A stretch of DNA of 64,000 nt from Allostella vacuolata (GCA_006739055.1 AP019702.1:5729388-5793387); one strand, 5' to 3'; shown: positions 40,112 to 53,662, numbered from the stretch's first letter. Made by a program: numbers and translations. The notes: generated by a model not told the origin, from the sequence alone.

Positions 40112-41446
40112 ATGCGCTACCTGCCGCTGACCGAGGCGGACCGGCGGGACATGCTGGCCGTCATCGGCGCGCCGTCGGTCGACGCGCTCTTCCGCGACGT
40201 GCCGGAAACGGCGCGCGCGGCCGATATCGACCTGCCGCCGCACCAGGGCGAGCTGGAGGTCGAGCGGGCCCTGTCCGCCATGGCCGCGAAGAACGTCGCC
40301 GCCGGTTCGGTTCCCTTCTTCCTGGGCGGCGGAGCCTATCGCCACCATGTCCCGGCCTCGGTCGACCACCTGATCCAGCGCGGCGAGTTCCTGACCTCCT
40401 ACACGCCCTACCAGCCGGAGGTCACCCAGGGCACGCTGCAGTACCTGTTCGAGTTCCAGACCCAGGTCGCGCTGCTGACCGGCATGGAGGTCGCCAACGC
40501 CTCGCTCTATGACGGGGCGACGGCGACGGCCGAGGCGGTGGCGATGGCCAACCGCGTCACCGGCCGGCGCCGGTCGGTGCTGTCGGGGGGCCTGCATCCC
40601 CATTATCGCGAAGTGGTGGACACGCTGGCCCGCTTCGTCGGCTTCCGGGCCGACGCCCAGCCCCTCGACCCCGACGGCGGCGAGGACCTGGCCGCGCTGA
40701 TCGACGGCGGGACCTCGTGCGTGGTCGTCCAGTACCCCGACTTCCTCGGCCGGGTGCGCGACCTGCGCCCGCTGGCCGAGGCGTGCCACGCCAAGGGCGC
40801 CCTGCTGCTCGTCGTGGTGACCGAGATCGTGTCGCTGGGGGCGCTGACCCCACCCGGCGAGATGGGCGCCGACATCGTCGCGGCCGAAGGGCAGTCAATC
40901 GGCAACGGCCTCAATTTCGGCGGGCCCTATGTCGGGCTGTTCGCCACCCGGGACCGGTTCGTGCGGCAGATGCCGGGCCGCCTGGTCGGGCAGACGACCG
41001 ACGCCGAGGGTCGGCGCGGCTGGGTGCTGACGCTGTCGACGCGCGAGCAGCATATCCGGCGCGAGAAGGCGACCAGCAACATCTGCACGAACTCCGGCCT
41101 GTGCACGCTGGCCTTCACCATCCACCTGTCGCTGCTGGGCGAGGACGGGCTGACGCAGCTGGCCGCCATCAACCACGCCAAGGCCGTGCAGCTGGCCGGC
41201 CGGCTGGCCGCCATACCGGGCGTCACGGTGCTGAACGACAGCTTCTTCAACGAGTTCACCGTGCGCCTGCCGAAGCCGGCAGCCGCGATCGTCGACCGGC
41301 TGGCGGAGCGCCCGATCATCGCCGGCGTCCCGGTCTCCCGCTTCCTGGCGGGCCATGACGACCTGCTGGTCGTGGCCGCGACCGAGACGGTGACCGATGC
41401 CGACATGGACGCGCTGGTGACGGCGCTCGAGGAGAGTCTGCGATGA
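40112..41446 (+). CDS. gcvPA: Glycine dehydrogenase (decarboxylating) subunit 1
   Basis: The N-terminal half of the split glycine decarboxylase (P-protein). The 444-residue protein has [37 protein letters not shown] and [13 protein letters not shown], all typical of subunit 1. It lacks the PLP lysine, which is on subunit 2. It overlaps gcvPB by 4 bp (ATGA), as expected for obligate partners made in equal amounts. Confidence 0.96.
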   Translation: MRYLPLTEADRRDMLAVIGAPSVDALFRDVPETARAADIDLPPHQGELEVERALSAMAAKNVAAGSVPFFLGGGAYRHHVPASVDHLIQRGEFLTSYTPYQPEVTQGTLQYLFEFQTQVALLTGMEVANASLYDGATATAEAVAMANRVTGRRRSVLSGGLHPHYREVVDTLARFVGFRADAQPLDPDGGEDLAALIDGGTSCVVVQYPDFLGRVRDLRPLAEACHAKGALLLVVVTEIVSLGALTPPGEMGADIVAAEGQSIGNGLNFGGPYVGLFATRDRFVRQMPGRLVGQTTDAEGRRGWVLTLSTREQHIRREKATSNICTNSGLCTLAFTIHLSLLGEDGLTQLAAINHAKAVQLAGRLAAIPGVTVLNDSFFNEFTVRLPKPAAAIVDRLAERPIIAGVPVSRFLAGHDDLLVVAATETVTDADMDALVTALEESLR

Positions 41447-43008
41447 GCGACTGGAGCAAGGCCGTCTCCCGCTTCCAGGCGGCGGGCCCCGGCAGCGAGA
41501 CGACGAGCGGCAACCGCGGCCTGCAGATCGAGGAGCCGCTGATTTTCGAGCAGGGCGCCGACGGCCGCACCGGGGTCGACCTTCCGGCACCGCCGGCCGC
41601 CGCCGACCGGCTGGGCGGGCTGGGGCGCAAGGGCGCGATCGGCCTGCCCGGCCTGTCCGAGCCGCAGGTGGTGCGCCACTACACCCGGCTCAGCCAGAAG
41701 AACTTCGCGATCGACAGCGGGCTCTATCCGCTCGGCTCCTGCACGATGAAGCACAATCCGCGGCTGAACGAGCGGATGGCCCGCCTGCCCGGCTTCGGCG
41801 ACCTCCATCCGCTGCAGCCGGAGAGCACGATCCAGGGCGCGCTGGAGCTGATGGACCAGCTGGCGACCTGGCTGAAGACCCTGACCGGCATGCCGGCGGT
41901 CGCCCTGTCGCCGGCGGCGGGCGCCCATGGCGAGCTGTGCGGGATCATGACGATCCGCGCCGCGCTGGAAGCGCGCGGCGACATGCGCCAGCGCATCCTG
42001 GTGCCGGAATCGGCCCATGGCACCAACCCGGCGACGGCGGCGGCCTGTGGCTACGCGGTCGAATCCATTCCGGCCAATGCCCGGGGCCGGGTCGACCTCG
42101 CCGCCCTGAAGGCCAAGCTCGACGGCGGCGTCGCCGCCATCATGCTGACCAACCCCAACACCTGCGGCCTGTTCGAGAGCGAAATCGTCGAGATCGCCGA
42201 GGCAGTGCACAAGGCGGGTGCCTTCTTCTACTGCGACGGCGCGAACTTCAACGCCATCGTCGGGCGCGTGCGGCCGGCCGACCTCGGCATCGACTGCATG
42301 CATATCAACCTGCACAAGACCTTCTCGACGCCCCATGGCGGCGGCGGGCCGGGCTCGGGCCCGGTGGTCCTGGCCGAGGCGCTGGCGCCCCACGCGCCGT
42401 TGCCCTGGGTCGTGCACGGCCCCGACGGCTTCCGGCTGGTGGAGCATGCGGACGGCGCGTCCGGCACCAGCGGGACCATCGGCCGCCTCAAGGGCTTTCA
42501 CGGCCAGATGGGCATGTTCGTGCGCGCGCTCGCCTACATGATGAGCCATGGCGGCGACGGGCTGCGGCAGGTGGCGAACGATGCGGTGCTGAACGCCAAC
42601 TACCTGATGGCCGGGCTGAAGGACGTGCTGACGGCCTCGTTCGAGGGTCCGTGCATGCATGAGGCGCTGTTCGACGATCGTTTCCTCAAGGATACCGGCG
42701 TTACCACGCTCGACTTCGCCAAGGCGATGATCGACGAGGGGTATCATCCGATGACGATGTACTTCCCCCTGGTGGTGCACGGCGCGCTGCTGATGGAGCC
42801 GACGGAGACCGAGAGCAAGGACAGCCTCGACCAGTTCATCGGCGTCATCCGGGCGCTCGCCGAGCGGACGCGCCAGCCGGGCGCGGCCGAATGGTTCCAC
42901 GAGGCGCCGCGCTACACGCCGCGCCGCCGGCTCGACGAGACGGCGGCCGCGCGCAAGCCGATGCTGCGCTGGCGGCCGCCGGTGGCGACCGCAGAGGCGG
43001 CCGAGTGA
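41443..43008 (+). CDS. gcvPB: Glycine dehydrogenase (decarboxylating) subunit 2
   Basis: The PLP-bearing half of the P-protein. The 521-residue protein carries the Schiff-base Lys in [18 protein letters not shown], plus [16 protein letters not shown] and [14 protein letters not shown]. Together with gcvPA it decarboxylates glycine and loads the aminomethyl group on GcvH. The stop shares a base with the start of an exported protein gene, so the operon continues beyond gcv. Confidence 0.96.
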   Translation: MSDWSKAVSRFQAAGPGSETTSGNRGLQIEEPLIFEQGADGRTGVDLPAPPAAADRLGGLGRKGAIGLPGLSEPQVVRHYTRLSQKNFAIDSGLYPLGSCTMKHNPRLNERMARLPGFGDLHPLQPESTIQGALELMDQLATWLKTLTGMPAVALSPAAGAHGELCGIMTIRAALEARGDMRQRILVPESAHGTNPATAAACGYAVESIPANARGRVDLAALKAKLDGGVAAIMLTNPNTCGLFESEIVEIAEAVHKAGAFFYCDGANFNAIVGRVRPADLGIDCMHINLHKTFSTPHGGGGPGSGPVVLAEALAPHAPLPWVVHGPDGFRLVEHADGASGTSGTIGRLKGFHGQMGMFVRALAYMMSHGGDGLRQVANDAVLNANYLMAGLKDVLTASFEGPCMHEALFDDRFLKDTGVTTLDFAKAMIDEGYHPMTMYFPLVVHGALLMEPTETESKDSLDQFIGVIRALAERTRQPGAAEWFHEAPRYTPRRRLDETAAARKPMLRWRPPVATAEAAE

Positions 43009-43445
43009 TGGTCGCCCGGGGCCTCGTCATTGTCGCCCTGGCGGTCCTGGCTGCCATCGCGGGCGCGTTGCCCGCGATGGCCCAGGGCTTTCCGCCGCGC
43101 GTCTATCGCGATGCCCGGCTCAAGTCGGAATTCCATCTCCAGATCGCCATCGAGCGGGTGCGGGTGCCGAGCCCGACCCCCGGCATCTGCATCGTCAACG
43201 GCAAGATCGTCCGGGTCTTCCGCGGCAACGTCGCCCTCGACACGCCGATCGAGCTGGAACTCGACTGCAAGAAGGAGAGCGACGTCGTCCGCCCGGGCCA
43301 GACCCTGTGGACCGACGCCGACAAGCTGGCGGCCGGCCACTACCTGGAGGCCTTCGTGAACCGCGGTCCCTACGGCTTCCAGCATTCCTTGTGGCAGTTC
43401 GCGATCATCCCCGAAGCGACCGACCGGCCGACCATCGAGCCGTGA
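43008..43445 (+). CDS. Exported protein of unknown function coupled to gcvPB
   Basis: A 145-residue protein with a clear Sec signal (hydrophobic residues 5-22, cleavage near ALPAMA-QGF). The mature domain is about 120 residues and appears beta-rich (FHLQIAIERVRV, IELELDCKKESDVV), with two Cys that could pair. No family is recognised. The ATG at 43008 uses the last base of the gcvPB stop (TGATG), so it is translated from the gcv message. A GTG at 43005 is an alternative. Confidence 0.7.
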   Translation: MVARGLVIVALAVLAAIAGALPAMAQGFPPRVYRDARLKSEFHLQIAIERVRVPSPTPGICIVNGKIVRVFRGNVALDTPIELELDCKKESDVVRPGQTLWTDADKLAAGHYLEAFVNRGPYGFQHSLWQFAIIPEATDRPTIEP

Positions 43446-44104
43446 TCGGCCGGCGCCTACTCGCGCCGTTGCTGGCGGCGCTTTGCTGGGCGCTGCCGGT
43501 CGCGGGCGATGAACTGGTGCTGCCGCGCGAGCGTCGGGCGACGGTGTTGCGGGCGATCGACGAGGCCTGCCCGGACTGCCGTCGGACCGGCTTCGTGCTG
43601 TGCGGCGGGCCGAAGGTCGCCAGCGGCCCCGCCTTCGCCGCTACGGCGTTGCAGGGCAGCCCGCGTCGGGGCTACCTGGTCGGGTTCGTGATGACCGCCG
43701 CCGAGTTTCGCAACGTCGTCCGCGGCACCCGCCTGACGCCGCTGACCGAGGGCCTGGAGCGCCGCTTCGCCCGTGCCCGGCTGGTGGTGCTGGAGGACCG
43801 CTTCGCCCGCGCCCGCCTGCCCGAGCAGGCGCCCCGGGTGCGGGTCGACCTGCCGTCCACGCTCCATGCCTGCGTCGCCGACCCGGCCAGGCCGTGGGGT
43901 ACCGGCGGCGCCTGCAGGACCGGATGCTGCGAGAAGGCGCTTGGCAGACCGGCGGTGACGCTGACCTGGTTCGATCTGGCGGCCGGCGAGGAGATCCGTT
44001 TCGAGTTCCGTCACGGCGCGGGGGAATCGCGCCTGGTGCGAACGGCCGGGGGGCGGCGCGTTGCCTATTCCTGCGCGACGGACCGGCGCTACGGTCTCGA
44101 CTGA
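43442..44104 (+). CDS. Exported Cys-containing protein of unknown function
   Basis: A 220-residue protein beginning at GTG 43442 inside the previous gene's stop (GTGA overlap). It has a signal peptide (MIGRRLLAPLLAALCWALPVAG). The mature part holds several Cys (CPDCRRTGFVLCGG, CRTGCCEK), suggesting disulfides in the periplasm. No known domain is seen. The 3' end overlaps the convergent antiporter gene by 16 bp. The chain of overlaps implies co-expression with the glycine cleavage genes. Confidence 0.68.
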   Translation: MIGRRLLAPLLAALCWALPVAGDELVLPRERRATVLRAIDEACPDCRRTGFVLCGGPKVASGPAFAATALQGSPRRGYLVGFVMTAAEFRNVVRGTRLTPLTEGLERRFARARLVVLEDRFARARLPEQAPRVRVDLPSTLHACVADPARPWGTGGACRTGCCEKALGRPAVTLTWFDLAAGEEIRFEFRHGAGESRLVRTAGGRRVAYSCATDRRYGLD

Positions 44105-45918
44105 CGGCCGCGGCGCCCGGCGGTGGCGAGCCGGCGCCGGGCTCCTTGCAGCAGGCGGCCGAAACGGCGGCCGAGCCGGGCCGCGGGCGAGCGGGTCGCC
44201 TCCGGGTCGAGCCGCAGGCCAAGCCGCTCGATCCGCCCCTGGCCGGTTTCCCGCACCACCAGCTCGGCTGCTCCCAGCGGCACCGCGTCGCCCGCCACCG
44301 CCTCGCGCCCGAGCCGCCTTGCGACGTAGTCCTGTGCCGTCAGGCCGCGGACCTCGACGCCGGCCGGCAGGCCGTAGAAGTCGACGATCGCGCCGATGGT
44401 CGCCCCCGGGTCAATGGGGAAGTCGCCGAGCACGAAGCCTGCCTCCCGGTGGATCGGCCGGACGCGGGCGGCGAACAGCCGGTCGAGCCGGAACAGGGTC
44501 TCCGTGCGGCCGAGCGCCAGGACCAGATCGTCGGGTGCGATCGGTTCGCCCGCGTCTGGGCGCAGCACCCGGTCGTTGCGCAGCACCGTCACGACGGACG
44601 TCTCCGGCGGCAGGTGCAGTTCGAGGGGGGCAAGGCCGACCGCAGGGCTGCCGGCGGCGACGCGGTAGCCGACCAGTTCGCGCGACTGCCGGTGCAGGGG
44701 ATCGAGGTCGAGGCGGTCGTCGCTGCCCGTCTCCGGCGGTACCTCGACGCCGGTCACCCGGGCGGCGACCGGCAGGGTCCAGCCCTGCAGGACGAGCGAG
44801 AAGATGACGACGACGAACGCGATCGAGAAGATGGCGTGGGCCTGGGGCACGCCATGCAGCAGCGGGATCATCGCCAGGTAGATCGGCACCGCCCCGCGCA
44901 GGCCGACCCAGGCGATGAACAGTTTCTCCGCCGGCAGGAAGCGGAAGGGCCAGAGGCTGATCCACACCGCGACCGGCCGGCCGACCAGCAGCAGGGCGGC
45001 CGCGACCGCCACCGACGGCCAGACATAGGGCAGCAGGGTCGAGGGGGTGACGAACAGCCCCAGCATGACGAAGAGCGCGATCTGGCTGAGCCAGCCGAGC
45101 GCGTCGGAGAAGCGCACGATCAGCTGGTTGCCGCGATGGCGCCGGTTGCCCAGCACATAGCCGACCAGGAACACCGCCAGGAAGCCGCTGGCATGGATCA
45201 CCAGCGCCAGGCCGAAGATGAACACCGCGCCCGCCACGGCCAGGATCGGGTAGAGCCCGGCGGCCAGCTGCAGGCGGTTGACCAGCCAGACCAGCGCCAG
45301 CCCTCCCAGCCAGCCGATCAGCGCGCCCATGCCCATTTCCCACAGGAAGCTCAGCAACAGGGTCGCGTCGGGGTAGGGGATGTCGTTGTCGATCAGGGTC
45401 GTGGCGCCGAGCACGAGGAAGATCGCCATCGGGTCGTTGATGCCGGATTCGACCTCCAGCGTCGCGCCGACGCGGCGGTTGATGTCGAGCCCGCGCAGGT
45501 GCATCAGCATGAACACGGCCGCGGCATCGGTCGAAGCGACGACGGCCGCCGCGAGGAACGATTCGAGCGGCGAGAAATCGATCGCATAGGACACCGCGAC
45601 GGCGGTAATGCCGGTCGTGAACACGACCCCGACCGTGGCCAGCGCGGTCGCGGGCGCGATCGCCAGGCGCATGCTGTCGCGCGAGGTGCGCAGGCCGCCG
45701 TCGAACAGGATGACGGCGAGCGCGATGCTGCCGAAGAGATAGGCCGCGGTCGGGTCCGAGAACTGGACGCCTCCAGGCCCCTCGTCGCCGAGCAGCATGC
45801 CCACGCCCAGGAAGACGAGCAGGATCGGCGCGCCGAAGCGCGACGACAGGCGCCCGGCCAGGATACTCAGGATGACGATCAGGGCGCCGGCGAAAATGGC
45901 TTGGTGGATGAGTTCCAT
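44089..45918 (-). CDS. Potassium/proton antiporter of the CPA1 NhaP2/CvrA family
   Basis: A 609-residue membrane exchanger. The first 400 residues form about 12 hydrophobic helices with the CPA1 ion-binding region VVASTDAAAVFMLMH and the motif ESGINDPMAIFLVLG. The C-terminal 200 residues include a TrkA-C-like domain (VVTVLRNDRVLRPDAGEPI, DDLVLALGRTETL), the mark of NhaP2/CvrA proteins that export K+ in exchange for H+. The start at 45918 (MELIHQAIFAGALIV) is divergent from rnhB by 76 bp. Confidence 0.87.
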   Translation of the reverse strand: MELIHQAIFAGALIVILSILAGRLSSRFGAPILLVFLGVGMLLGDEGPGGVQFSDPTAAYLFGSIALAVILFDGGLRTSRDSMRLAIAPATALATVGVVFTTGITAVAVSYAIDFSPLESFLAAAVVASTDAAAVFMLMHLRGLDINRRVGATLEVESGINDPMAIFLVLGATTLIDNDIPYPDATLLLSFLWEMGMGALIGWLGGLALVWLVNRLQLAAGLYPILAVAGAVFIFGLALVIHASGFLAVFLVGYVLGNRRHRGNQLIVRFSDALGWLSQIALFVMLGLFVTPSTLLPYVWPSVAVAAALLLVGRPVAVWISLWPFRFLPAEKLFIAWVGLRGAVPIYLAMIPLLHGVPQAHAIFSIAFVVVIFSLVLQGWTLPVAARVTGVEVPPETGSDDRLDLDPLHRQSRELVGYRVAAGSPAVGLAPLELHLPPETSVVTVLRNDRVLRPDAGEPIAPDDLVLALGRTETLFRLDRLFAARVRPIHREAGFVLGDFPIDPGATIGAIVDFYGLPAGVEVRGLTAQDYVARRLGREAVAGDAVPLGAAELVVRETGQGRIERLGLRLDPEATRSPAARLGRRFGRLLQGARRRLATAGRRGRQSRP

Positions 45919-45994
45919 GGGTCCCCGCGGTCGCCTTTCTAATGCTATCAGCTTGTGTCGAATCGGCGGCAAGCGGTCAGGAAGCAGGGACGGG

Positions 45995-46590
45995 ATGCCG
46001 GATTTTCGTCTGGAGGCGGACCTGGGCGGGATCGTCTGCGGCATCGACGAGGTCGGGCGCGGCCCGTGGGCCGGGCCGGTCGTGGCCGCCGCCGTCATCA
46101 TCGACCCGGATCGCCTGCCGGATGCGCTGCGGGCGGCCATCGACGACAGCAAGAAGGTGCCGGCGGCGCGCCGGGCCGAACTCGCCCGGGCCATTCGCCA
46201 GCATGCCCTGGTCGGCGTGGGCGCGGCCAGCGCGCGTGAGATCGATCGCGACAACGTGCTGCGCGCGACCTTCACCGCCATGACGCGCGCGCTGGGGCGG
46301 CTGCCGATCCGGCCCGACGCGGTGCTGGTCGACGGCAACCGGGCGCCGCCGCTCGGCTGCCGGGTGGTGACGGTGGTCGGCGGCGACGGGCTCTGCCTGT
46401 CGATCGCCGCAGCCTCGATCGTGGCCAAGGTGCTGCGCGACGCGATGATGGCCAAGCTCGCCCTGCGCCACCCCGGCTATGGCTGGGAAACCAACGTCGG
46501 ATACGGCACCACGGCGCACCGCGAGGGCCTGTCCCGATTCGGGGTGACGTGCCACCACCGGCGAAGTTTCGCCCCGGTCACCCAGATGTT

Positions 46591-46600
<10 letters not shown>
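45995..46600 (+). CDS. rnhB: Ribonuclease HII
   Basis: RNase HII removes ribonucleotides misincorporated in DNA. The 201-residue protein has CGIDEVGRGPWAGPVVAAA (first catalytic Asp-Glu), DDSKKVPAARR, VLVDGNRAPP (Asp) and SIAAASIVAKVLRD. The ATG at 45995 follows GCAGGGA. Its 3' end contains the first of several GANTC sites that lead into ccrM, with which it may share a transcript. Confidence 0.96.
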
Positions 46601-47755
<1,155 letters not shown>

Positions 47756-47802
47756 GCGTCGCGGGCCGGGTGTCCGCCCGTGCCACCGTCGCGCTTGACG
47801 CG

Positions 47803-47830
47803 GGGCGCCGATCCGTGGTGTTCGGCGCCC
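47803..47830 (+). terminator. Terminator-like hairpin between ccrM and the fumarase gene
   Basis: A 9-bp perfect inverted repeat (GGGCGCCGA at 47803-47811 and TCGGCGCCC at 47822-47830) with a 10-nt loop, followed by ATCCTTCC. It begins 47 bp after the ccrM stop and could separate the two transcripts. Confidence 0.45.
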
Positions 47831-47859
47831 ATCCTTCCGCCTCCCCCTGCAGGTGAGCC

Positions 47860-49479
<1,620 letters not shown>

Positions 49480-49492
49480 GGGGACGCGGCCG

Positions 49493-49732
49493 GTGATCGA
49501 CCCCGCCGAGGCGCGCTTGAGCAAGCACTCGGTGGTGATCGCCGGCCATCGCACCAGCATCTCGCTGGAGGCGGCATTCTGGGACGCGTTGCGGGCGATC
49601 GCGGCGGCCGACGGCCGCTCGATCGCCTCGCTGATCGCCGATATCGACCGGCGCCGGACGGGCAACCTGTCCGGCGCCATCCGCGTCTTCGTCCTGCGGC
49701 GGGTGGCGCGCGGCGGCTTGCCGGGGGGATAG
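49493..49732 (+). CDS. Small ribbon-helix-helix domain protein
   Basis: A 79-residue protein from a GTG at 49493. The sequence SKHSVVIAGHRTSISLEAAFWDALRAIA resembles the RHH_4-type ribbon-helix-helix family, in which a short beta-strand (VVIAGHRTSISL) is followed by two helices. Such proteins bind DNA as dimers or act as antitoxin-like regulators; no toxin partner is adjacent. It probably shares a transcript with the fumarase. The target is unknown. Confidence 0.7.
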   Translation: MIDPAEARLSKHSVVIAGHRTSISLEAAFWDALRAIAAADGRSIASLIADIDRRRTGNLSGAIRVFVLRRVARGGLPGG

Positions 49733-49777
49733 CCGGCCCTACTGCAGGCGGCCCTACCGCAGCCGGCCCTACTGCAG
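49733..49777. repeat. Three tandem 15-bp units in a convergent gap
   Basis: CCGGCCCTACTGCAG occurs at 49733-49747 and 49763-49777 exactly, with a 2-mismatch copy between. On the minus strand each unit repeats the last codons of the secreted propeller gene plus its stop (RLQ-TAG), so there are three in-frame stops in a row. This is probably a slippage expansion with no coding effect. Confidence 0.85.
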
Positions 49778-50665
49778 CCGGGCCGGGTCGATGCGGAAGA
49801 GCAGGGGGTAGAAGGTCGTCCAGGCGAGCCAGCGGCGCGAGCCGGCTTCGGACACCGACCACAGCCCGCCTGCCGCGTCGAAGCCGATATCCTCGATGCC
49901 GATCACGGTGGCGTGGGTCGCCAGGACCCGCCCGTCGACCGCGTCGAGCCGCAGCAACTCGCCGATCCGGCTCGACGAGCGGGTGATCCACAAGGCGCCG
50001 GCCTGGTCGAATGCCGCCCCTTGGGCGCGGGACGGGATCGCGAAGCTGCGGCCGGCCTGGCTCTCGTCCAGGGCAACGGCCTCCTCCAGATCGGCTTCCG
50101 GGATGGCGACCATGCGGCCGTCGCCGTCGGGATTCCAGCTTCCGATCCAGACTGCGCCGCCATGGCGGGTCATGAAGGACCCGCGCAGCGGTGGCGCCAG
50201 CGGCCAGCTCCGCTCCGGCTCGACCACCCCGCCCGCGGCCAGCGCGCGCTTCAGGTCGAAGCGGCCGAGGAGGCGGGTGTCGGCGACGTACAGGTGCCCG
50301 TCCGTGCCGCCGGCAATGCCGCCGGCATGGGCGAAGGCCTGCGGCAGGTCGAACTGTCCGCGGACCGTGCCGGTGGCGGGGTCGATCGCCCAGATGCGGG
50401 CGGGGCCGCCGCCCACCTTGGGGTCGGTGCTGCGGTAGGCGCTGACCAGCACCATGCCCTCGGCCAGGGTGACGCCCTGGGGCACGTAGCCCTCGTCCAG
50501 CCCGGGCGCCCAGAAGCGGCGATCCACGGCGCCTTCGTTGGGGATCGGCCCGGGCTGCCGGTCGGTGTAGGTGGGAGCCGTCCCGCCGATCGTCTGCGCC
50601 GCCGCGGCGGGCGCGGATGCGGCCAGCAGCACCAATGCTGCCAGGAACAAGGATCGGCGGGCCAT
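49769..50665 (-). CDS. Secreted beta-propeller-like protein of unknown function
   Basis: A 298-residue protein with a Sec signal (MARRSLFLAALVLLAASA, cleavage near AAA-QTI). The mature part has repeated blade-like units: YVPQGVTLAEGMVLVSAY, AHAGGIAGGTDGHLYVAD, QGAAFDQAGALWITRS and EDIGFDAAGGLWSVSE. These resemble NHL/SMP-30-type six-bladed propellers, but no catalytic residues can be assigned. It ends the minus-strand arm of the CoA-ester locus, 14 bp after the MaoC gene, and might bind the extracellular substrate. That role is inference from position only. Confidence 0.65.
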   Translation of the reverse strand: MARRSLFLAALVLLAASAPAAAAQTIGGTAPTYTDRQPGPIPNEGAVDRRFWAPGLDEGYVPQGVTLAEGMVLVSAYRSTDPKVGGGPARIWAIDPATGTVRGQFDLPQAFAHAGGIAGGTDGHLYVADTRLLGRFDLKRALAAGGVVEPERSWPLAPPLRGSFMTRHGGAVWIGSWNPDGDGRMVAIPEADLEEAVALDESQAGRSFAIPSRAQGAAFDQAGALWITRSSSRIGELLRLDAVDGRVLATHATVIGIEDIGFDAAGGLWSVSEAGSRRWLAWTTFYPLLFRIDPARLQ

Positions 50666-50679
50666 GGGCTCCTCCCGTG

Positions 50680-51537
50680 TCAGGCGATCACCGCCCGGCC
50701 ATTGTTGAGGACGACCGAATCGCGCTCCAGCACGCGGGCGCGGAACGACACGGTGTCGCCCGTCCGCCACATCTCCGTCCGCACCGTCTCGCCCGGGAAG
50801 ACGGGGGCGGAGAAGCGCAGGTCGAAGGCCCGGAGCCGCGCCGGGTCCATCTCGCAGAACGTCTTCAGCACGGCGTGGGCGGCCACGCCATAGGTCGCCA
50901 GACCGTGCAGGATCGGCTGCGGATAGCCGGCCGCGCGGGCGACCGCCGGGTCGGCGTGCAGCGGGTTGTCGTCCCCCGACAGGCGATAGATCAATGCCGC
51001 CTGTGGCAGCGTGGCGATGTCGCAGTGGCACTCGGGCGGCGTCTCGGGCAGCCGATGCGGCGCCGGCGCGGCGACCTTCGGGCCGCCGAAGCCGCCGTCG
51101 GCGCGACAGAAGGTGGTGTGGTCGATGGTCGCGAGCAGGGTCCCGGTGGCGGCGTCCGTCACGCCGCGCTGCTGGATCACCAGCGCGCCGCGCCCTTCGC
51201 CCTTGTCGATGACGTGGGTGATCCGGGTGCGGCCGATGACGGTCCCCTCGGCCGGGATCGGCGCGTGCAGGGTGAGCCGCTGCTCGCCATGGACGACGCG
51301 CACCCAGTCGATCCCGCAGTCGGGCTCGCGCATCCAGAAGCCGGGATAGCCGAGCACGACTGCCATGGTCGGGAAGGCCTTCAGCCCGTCCTCGTAGACG
51401 AACTGCAGCTGTGCCGGGTCGACCGGGTCGGCGCCCAGGCCGAGGCCGAGCGCGTAGAGAATCGAGTCCTGCCGCGTGTAGGTGTGGCGCCGCTCCGGGA
51501 AGGGGCGGGCCATCAGCCGGTCATGGTCGATCGCCAT
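50680..51537 (-). CDS. MaoC-family (R)-specific enoyl-CoA hydratase (hydratase 2 type)
   Basis: A 285-residue double-hotdog hydratase. The N-terminal half (DSILYALGLGLG..., FPTMAVVLGYPGFW) and the C-terminal MaoC motif (YRLSGDDNPLHADPAVA, LHGLATYGVAAHAVLK) match hydratase 2 of MFE-2 proteins. The catalytic Asp and His lie in DDNPLHADP. It adds water to 2-enoyl-CoA to give (R)-3-hydroxyacyl-CoA. The adjacent SDR resembles the MFE-2 dehydrogenase domain, so the two may act in sequence. Sterol-side-chain hydratases are of the same family. Confidence 0.88.
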   Translation of the reverse strand: MAIDHDRLMARPFPERRHTYTRQDSILYALGLGLGADPVDPAQLQFVYEDGLKAFPTMAVVLGYPGFWMREPDCGIDWVRVVHGEQRLTLHAPIPAEGTVIGRTRITHVIDKGEGRGALVIQQRGVTDAATGTLLATIDHTTFCRADGGFGGPKVAAPAPHRLPETPPECHCDIATLPQAALIYRLSGDDNPLHADPAVARAAGYPQPILHGLATYGVAAHAVLKTFCEMDPARLRAFDLRFSAPVFPGETVRTEMWRTGDTVSFRARVLERDSVVLNNGRAVIA

Positions 51538-51549
51538 CGGAGCCTCCCT

Positions 51550-52461
<912 letters not shown>

Positions 52462-52499
52462 GGTCCTGTTCCCTCCCCCGGGGCCTTGTGCCGGCCTGT

Positions 52500-53657
52500 T
52501 CAGAGCGTCGCTTCGGTGCCGAAGATGCTGGTCACCTGGCTCGACAGCACCCCACCATTGCCATGGACGATCGCCGTCTCGGCGTCCTTCACCTGCCGGT
52601 CGCCGGCTTCGCCGCGCAGCTGGCGGACGGCCTCGACCAGGATGAAGGTGCCGTACATCCCGGGATGGACGCAGGACAGGCCGCCGCCGTTGGTGTTGAC
52701 CGGCAGCGTGCCGCCGGGCGCGATGCGGCCGGCCTCGACGAAGCGCCCGCCCTCGCCCTTCGGGCAGAAGCCGAGATCCTCGAGGAACAGGATCGTGTTG
52801 ATGGTGAAGGCGTCGTACAGCTCCAGCACGTCGATGTCGGCCGGCTCCATGCCGGCCATTTCGAAGGCGCGCGGGCCGGATTCGGATGCGGCCGTCACCG
52901 TCAGGTCGGGCATCTGCATGATCGAGCGGTGCCAGTGGGCCATGCCGCCGCCCAGGAAATAGACCGGCTTCCTGGGAAAATCCTTGGCCCGGTCGCGGGA
53001 GACGATGACCAGGGCGCCCGCCCCGTCGGTCACCAGGCAGCAGTCGAAGAGGCCGAACGGGTCGCACACGCGCCGCGCATTGAGCACGTCCTCGATCGAC
53101 AGGGGCCCGTGCATGTAGGCCTCGGGGTTGAGGTTGGCCCAGCCGCGGGCCGCCACGGCCACTTCCGCCATCTGGGCGAGGGTGGTGCCGTACTGGTGCA
53201 TGTGGCGCGAGGCCGCGAGCGCATAGGCGGTGATCGGGAAGCGCGGCTTGTAGGGCTGCTCGTAGGGATTGAACTCGGCCGCCGACGAAACCAGCCGCCC
53301 GGAGGCGCTCTTCTGGTTGGAGCCATAGACGACAAGCGCCGTCGAGCACAGGCCGGCGCGGATCGCCATCGTCGCCTGCAGGATATGGGCGACGTTGGAC
53401 GAGCCGCCGATCATGCTGCCGTCCGAGTAGCGCGGCTTGATGCCGAGATATTCCGAGATGGTGACGGACGGCATGCCGTGCACGGCCGACACGCCGAAGA
53501 CGCCGTCGATGTCGCCCATCTTCAGCCCGGCGTCGGTGACCGCGTTCCAGGCGGCGGCCCCGATCAGCTCCATGGCGGTGCGCCCCGGCGCCTCGCCGCA
53601 GCCGGCCAGGCCCACGCCGACGACGGCGCTGGCGCCGCGCAATTCATGATGCGTCAT
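52500..53657 (-). CDS. Thiolase-fold protein of the SCP-x/Ltp2 type, probable acyl-CoA retro-aldolase
   Basis: A 385-residue thiolase-fold protein. It aligns with the SCP-x/lipid-transfer group: GGSSNVAHILQATMAI where true thiolases carry the nucleophilic Cys (absent here), DCCLVTDGAGALVIV, ELYDAFTINTILFLEDLGF and VHGNGGVLSSQ. The immediate upstream neighbour is a DUF35 protein (5-bp gap). In steroid degradation Ltp2 works with a DUF35 partner as an aldolase that releases a short CoA ester. The gene pair and the missing Cys suggest the same chemistry here rather than thiolytic cleavage. The start at 53657 gives MTHHELRGASAVVGVG. Confidence 0.82.
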   Translation of the reverse strand: MTHHELRGASAVVGVGLAGCGEAPGRTAMELIGAAAWNAVTDAGLKMGDIDGVFGVSAVHGMPSVTISEYLGIKPRYSDGSMIGGSSNVAHILQATMAIRAGLCSTALVVYGSNQKSASGRLVSSAAEFNPYEQPYKPRFPITAYALAASRHMHQYGTTLAQMAEVAVAARGWANLNPEAYMHGPLSIEDVLNARRVCDPFGLFDCCLVTDGAGALVIVSRDRAKDFPRKPVYFLGGGMAHWHRSIMQMPDLTVTAASESGPRAFEMAGMEPADIDVLELYDAFTINTILFLEDLGFCPKGEGGRFVEAGRIAPGGTLPVNTNGGGLSCVHPGMYGTFILVEAVRQLRGEAGDRQVKDAETAIVHGNGGVLSSQVTSIFGTEATL

Positions 53658-53662
53658 CGCCG

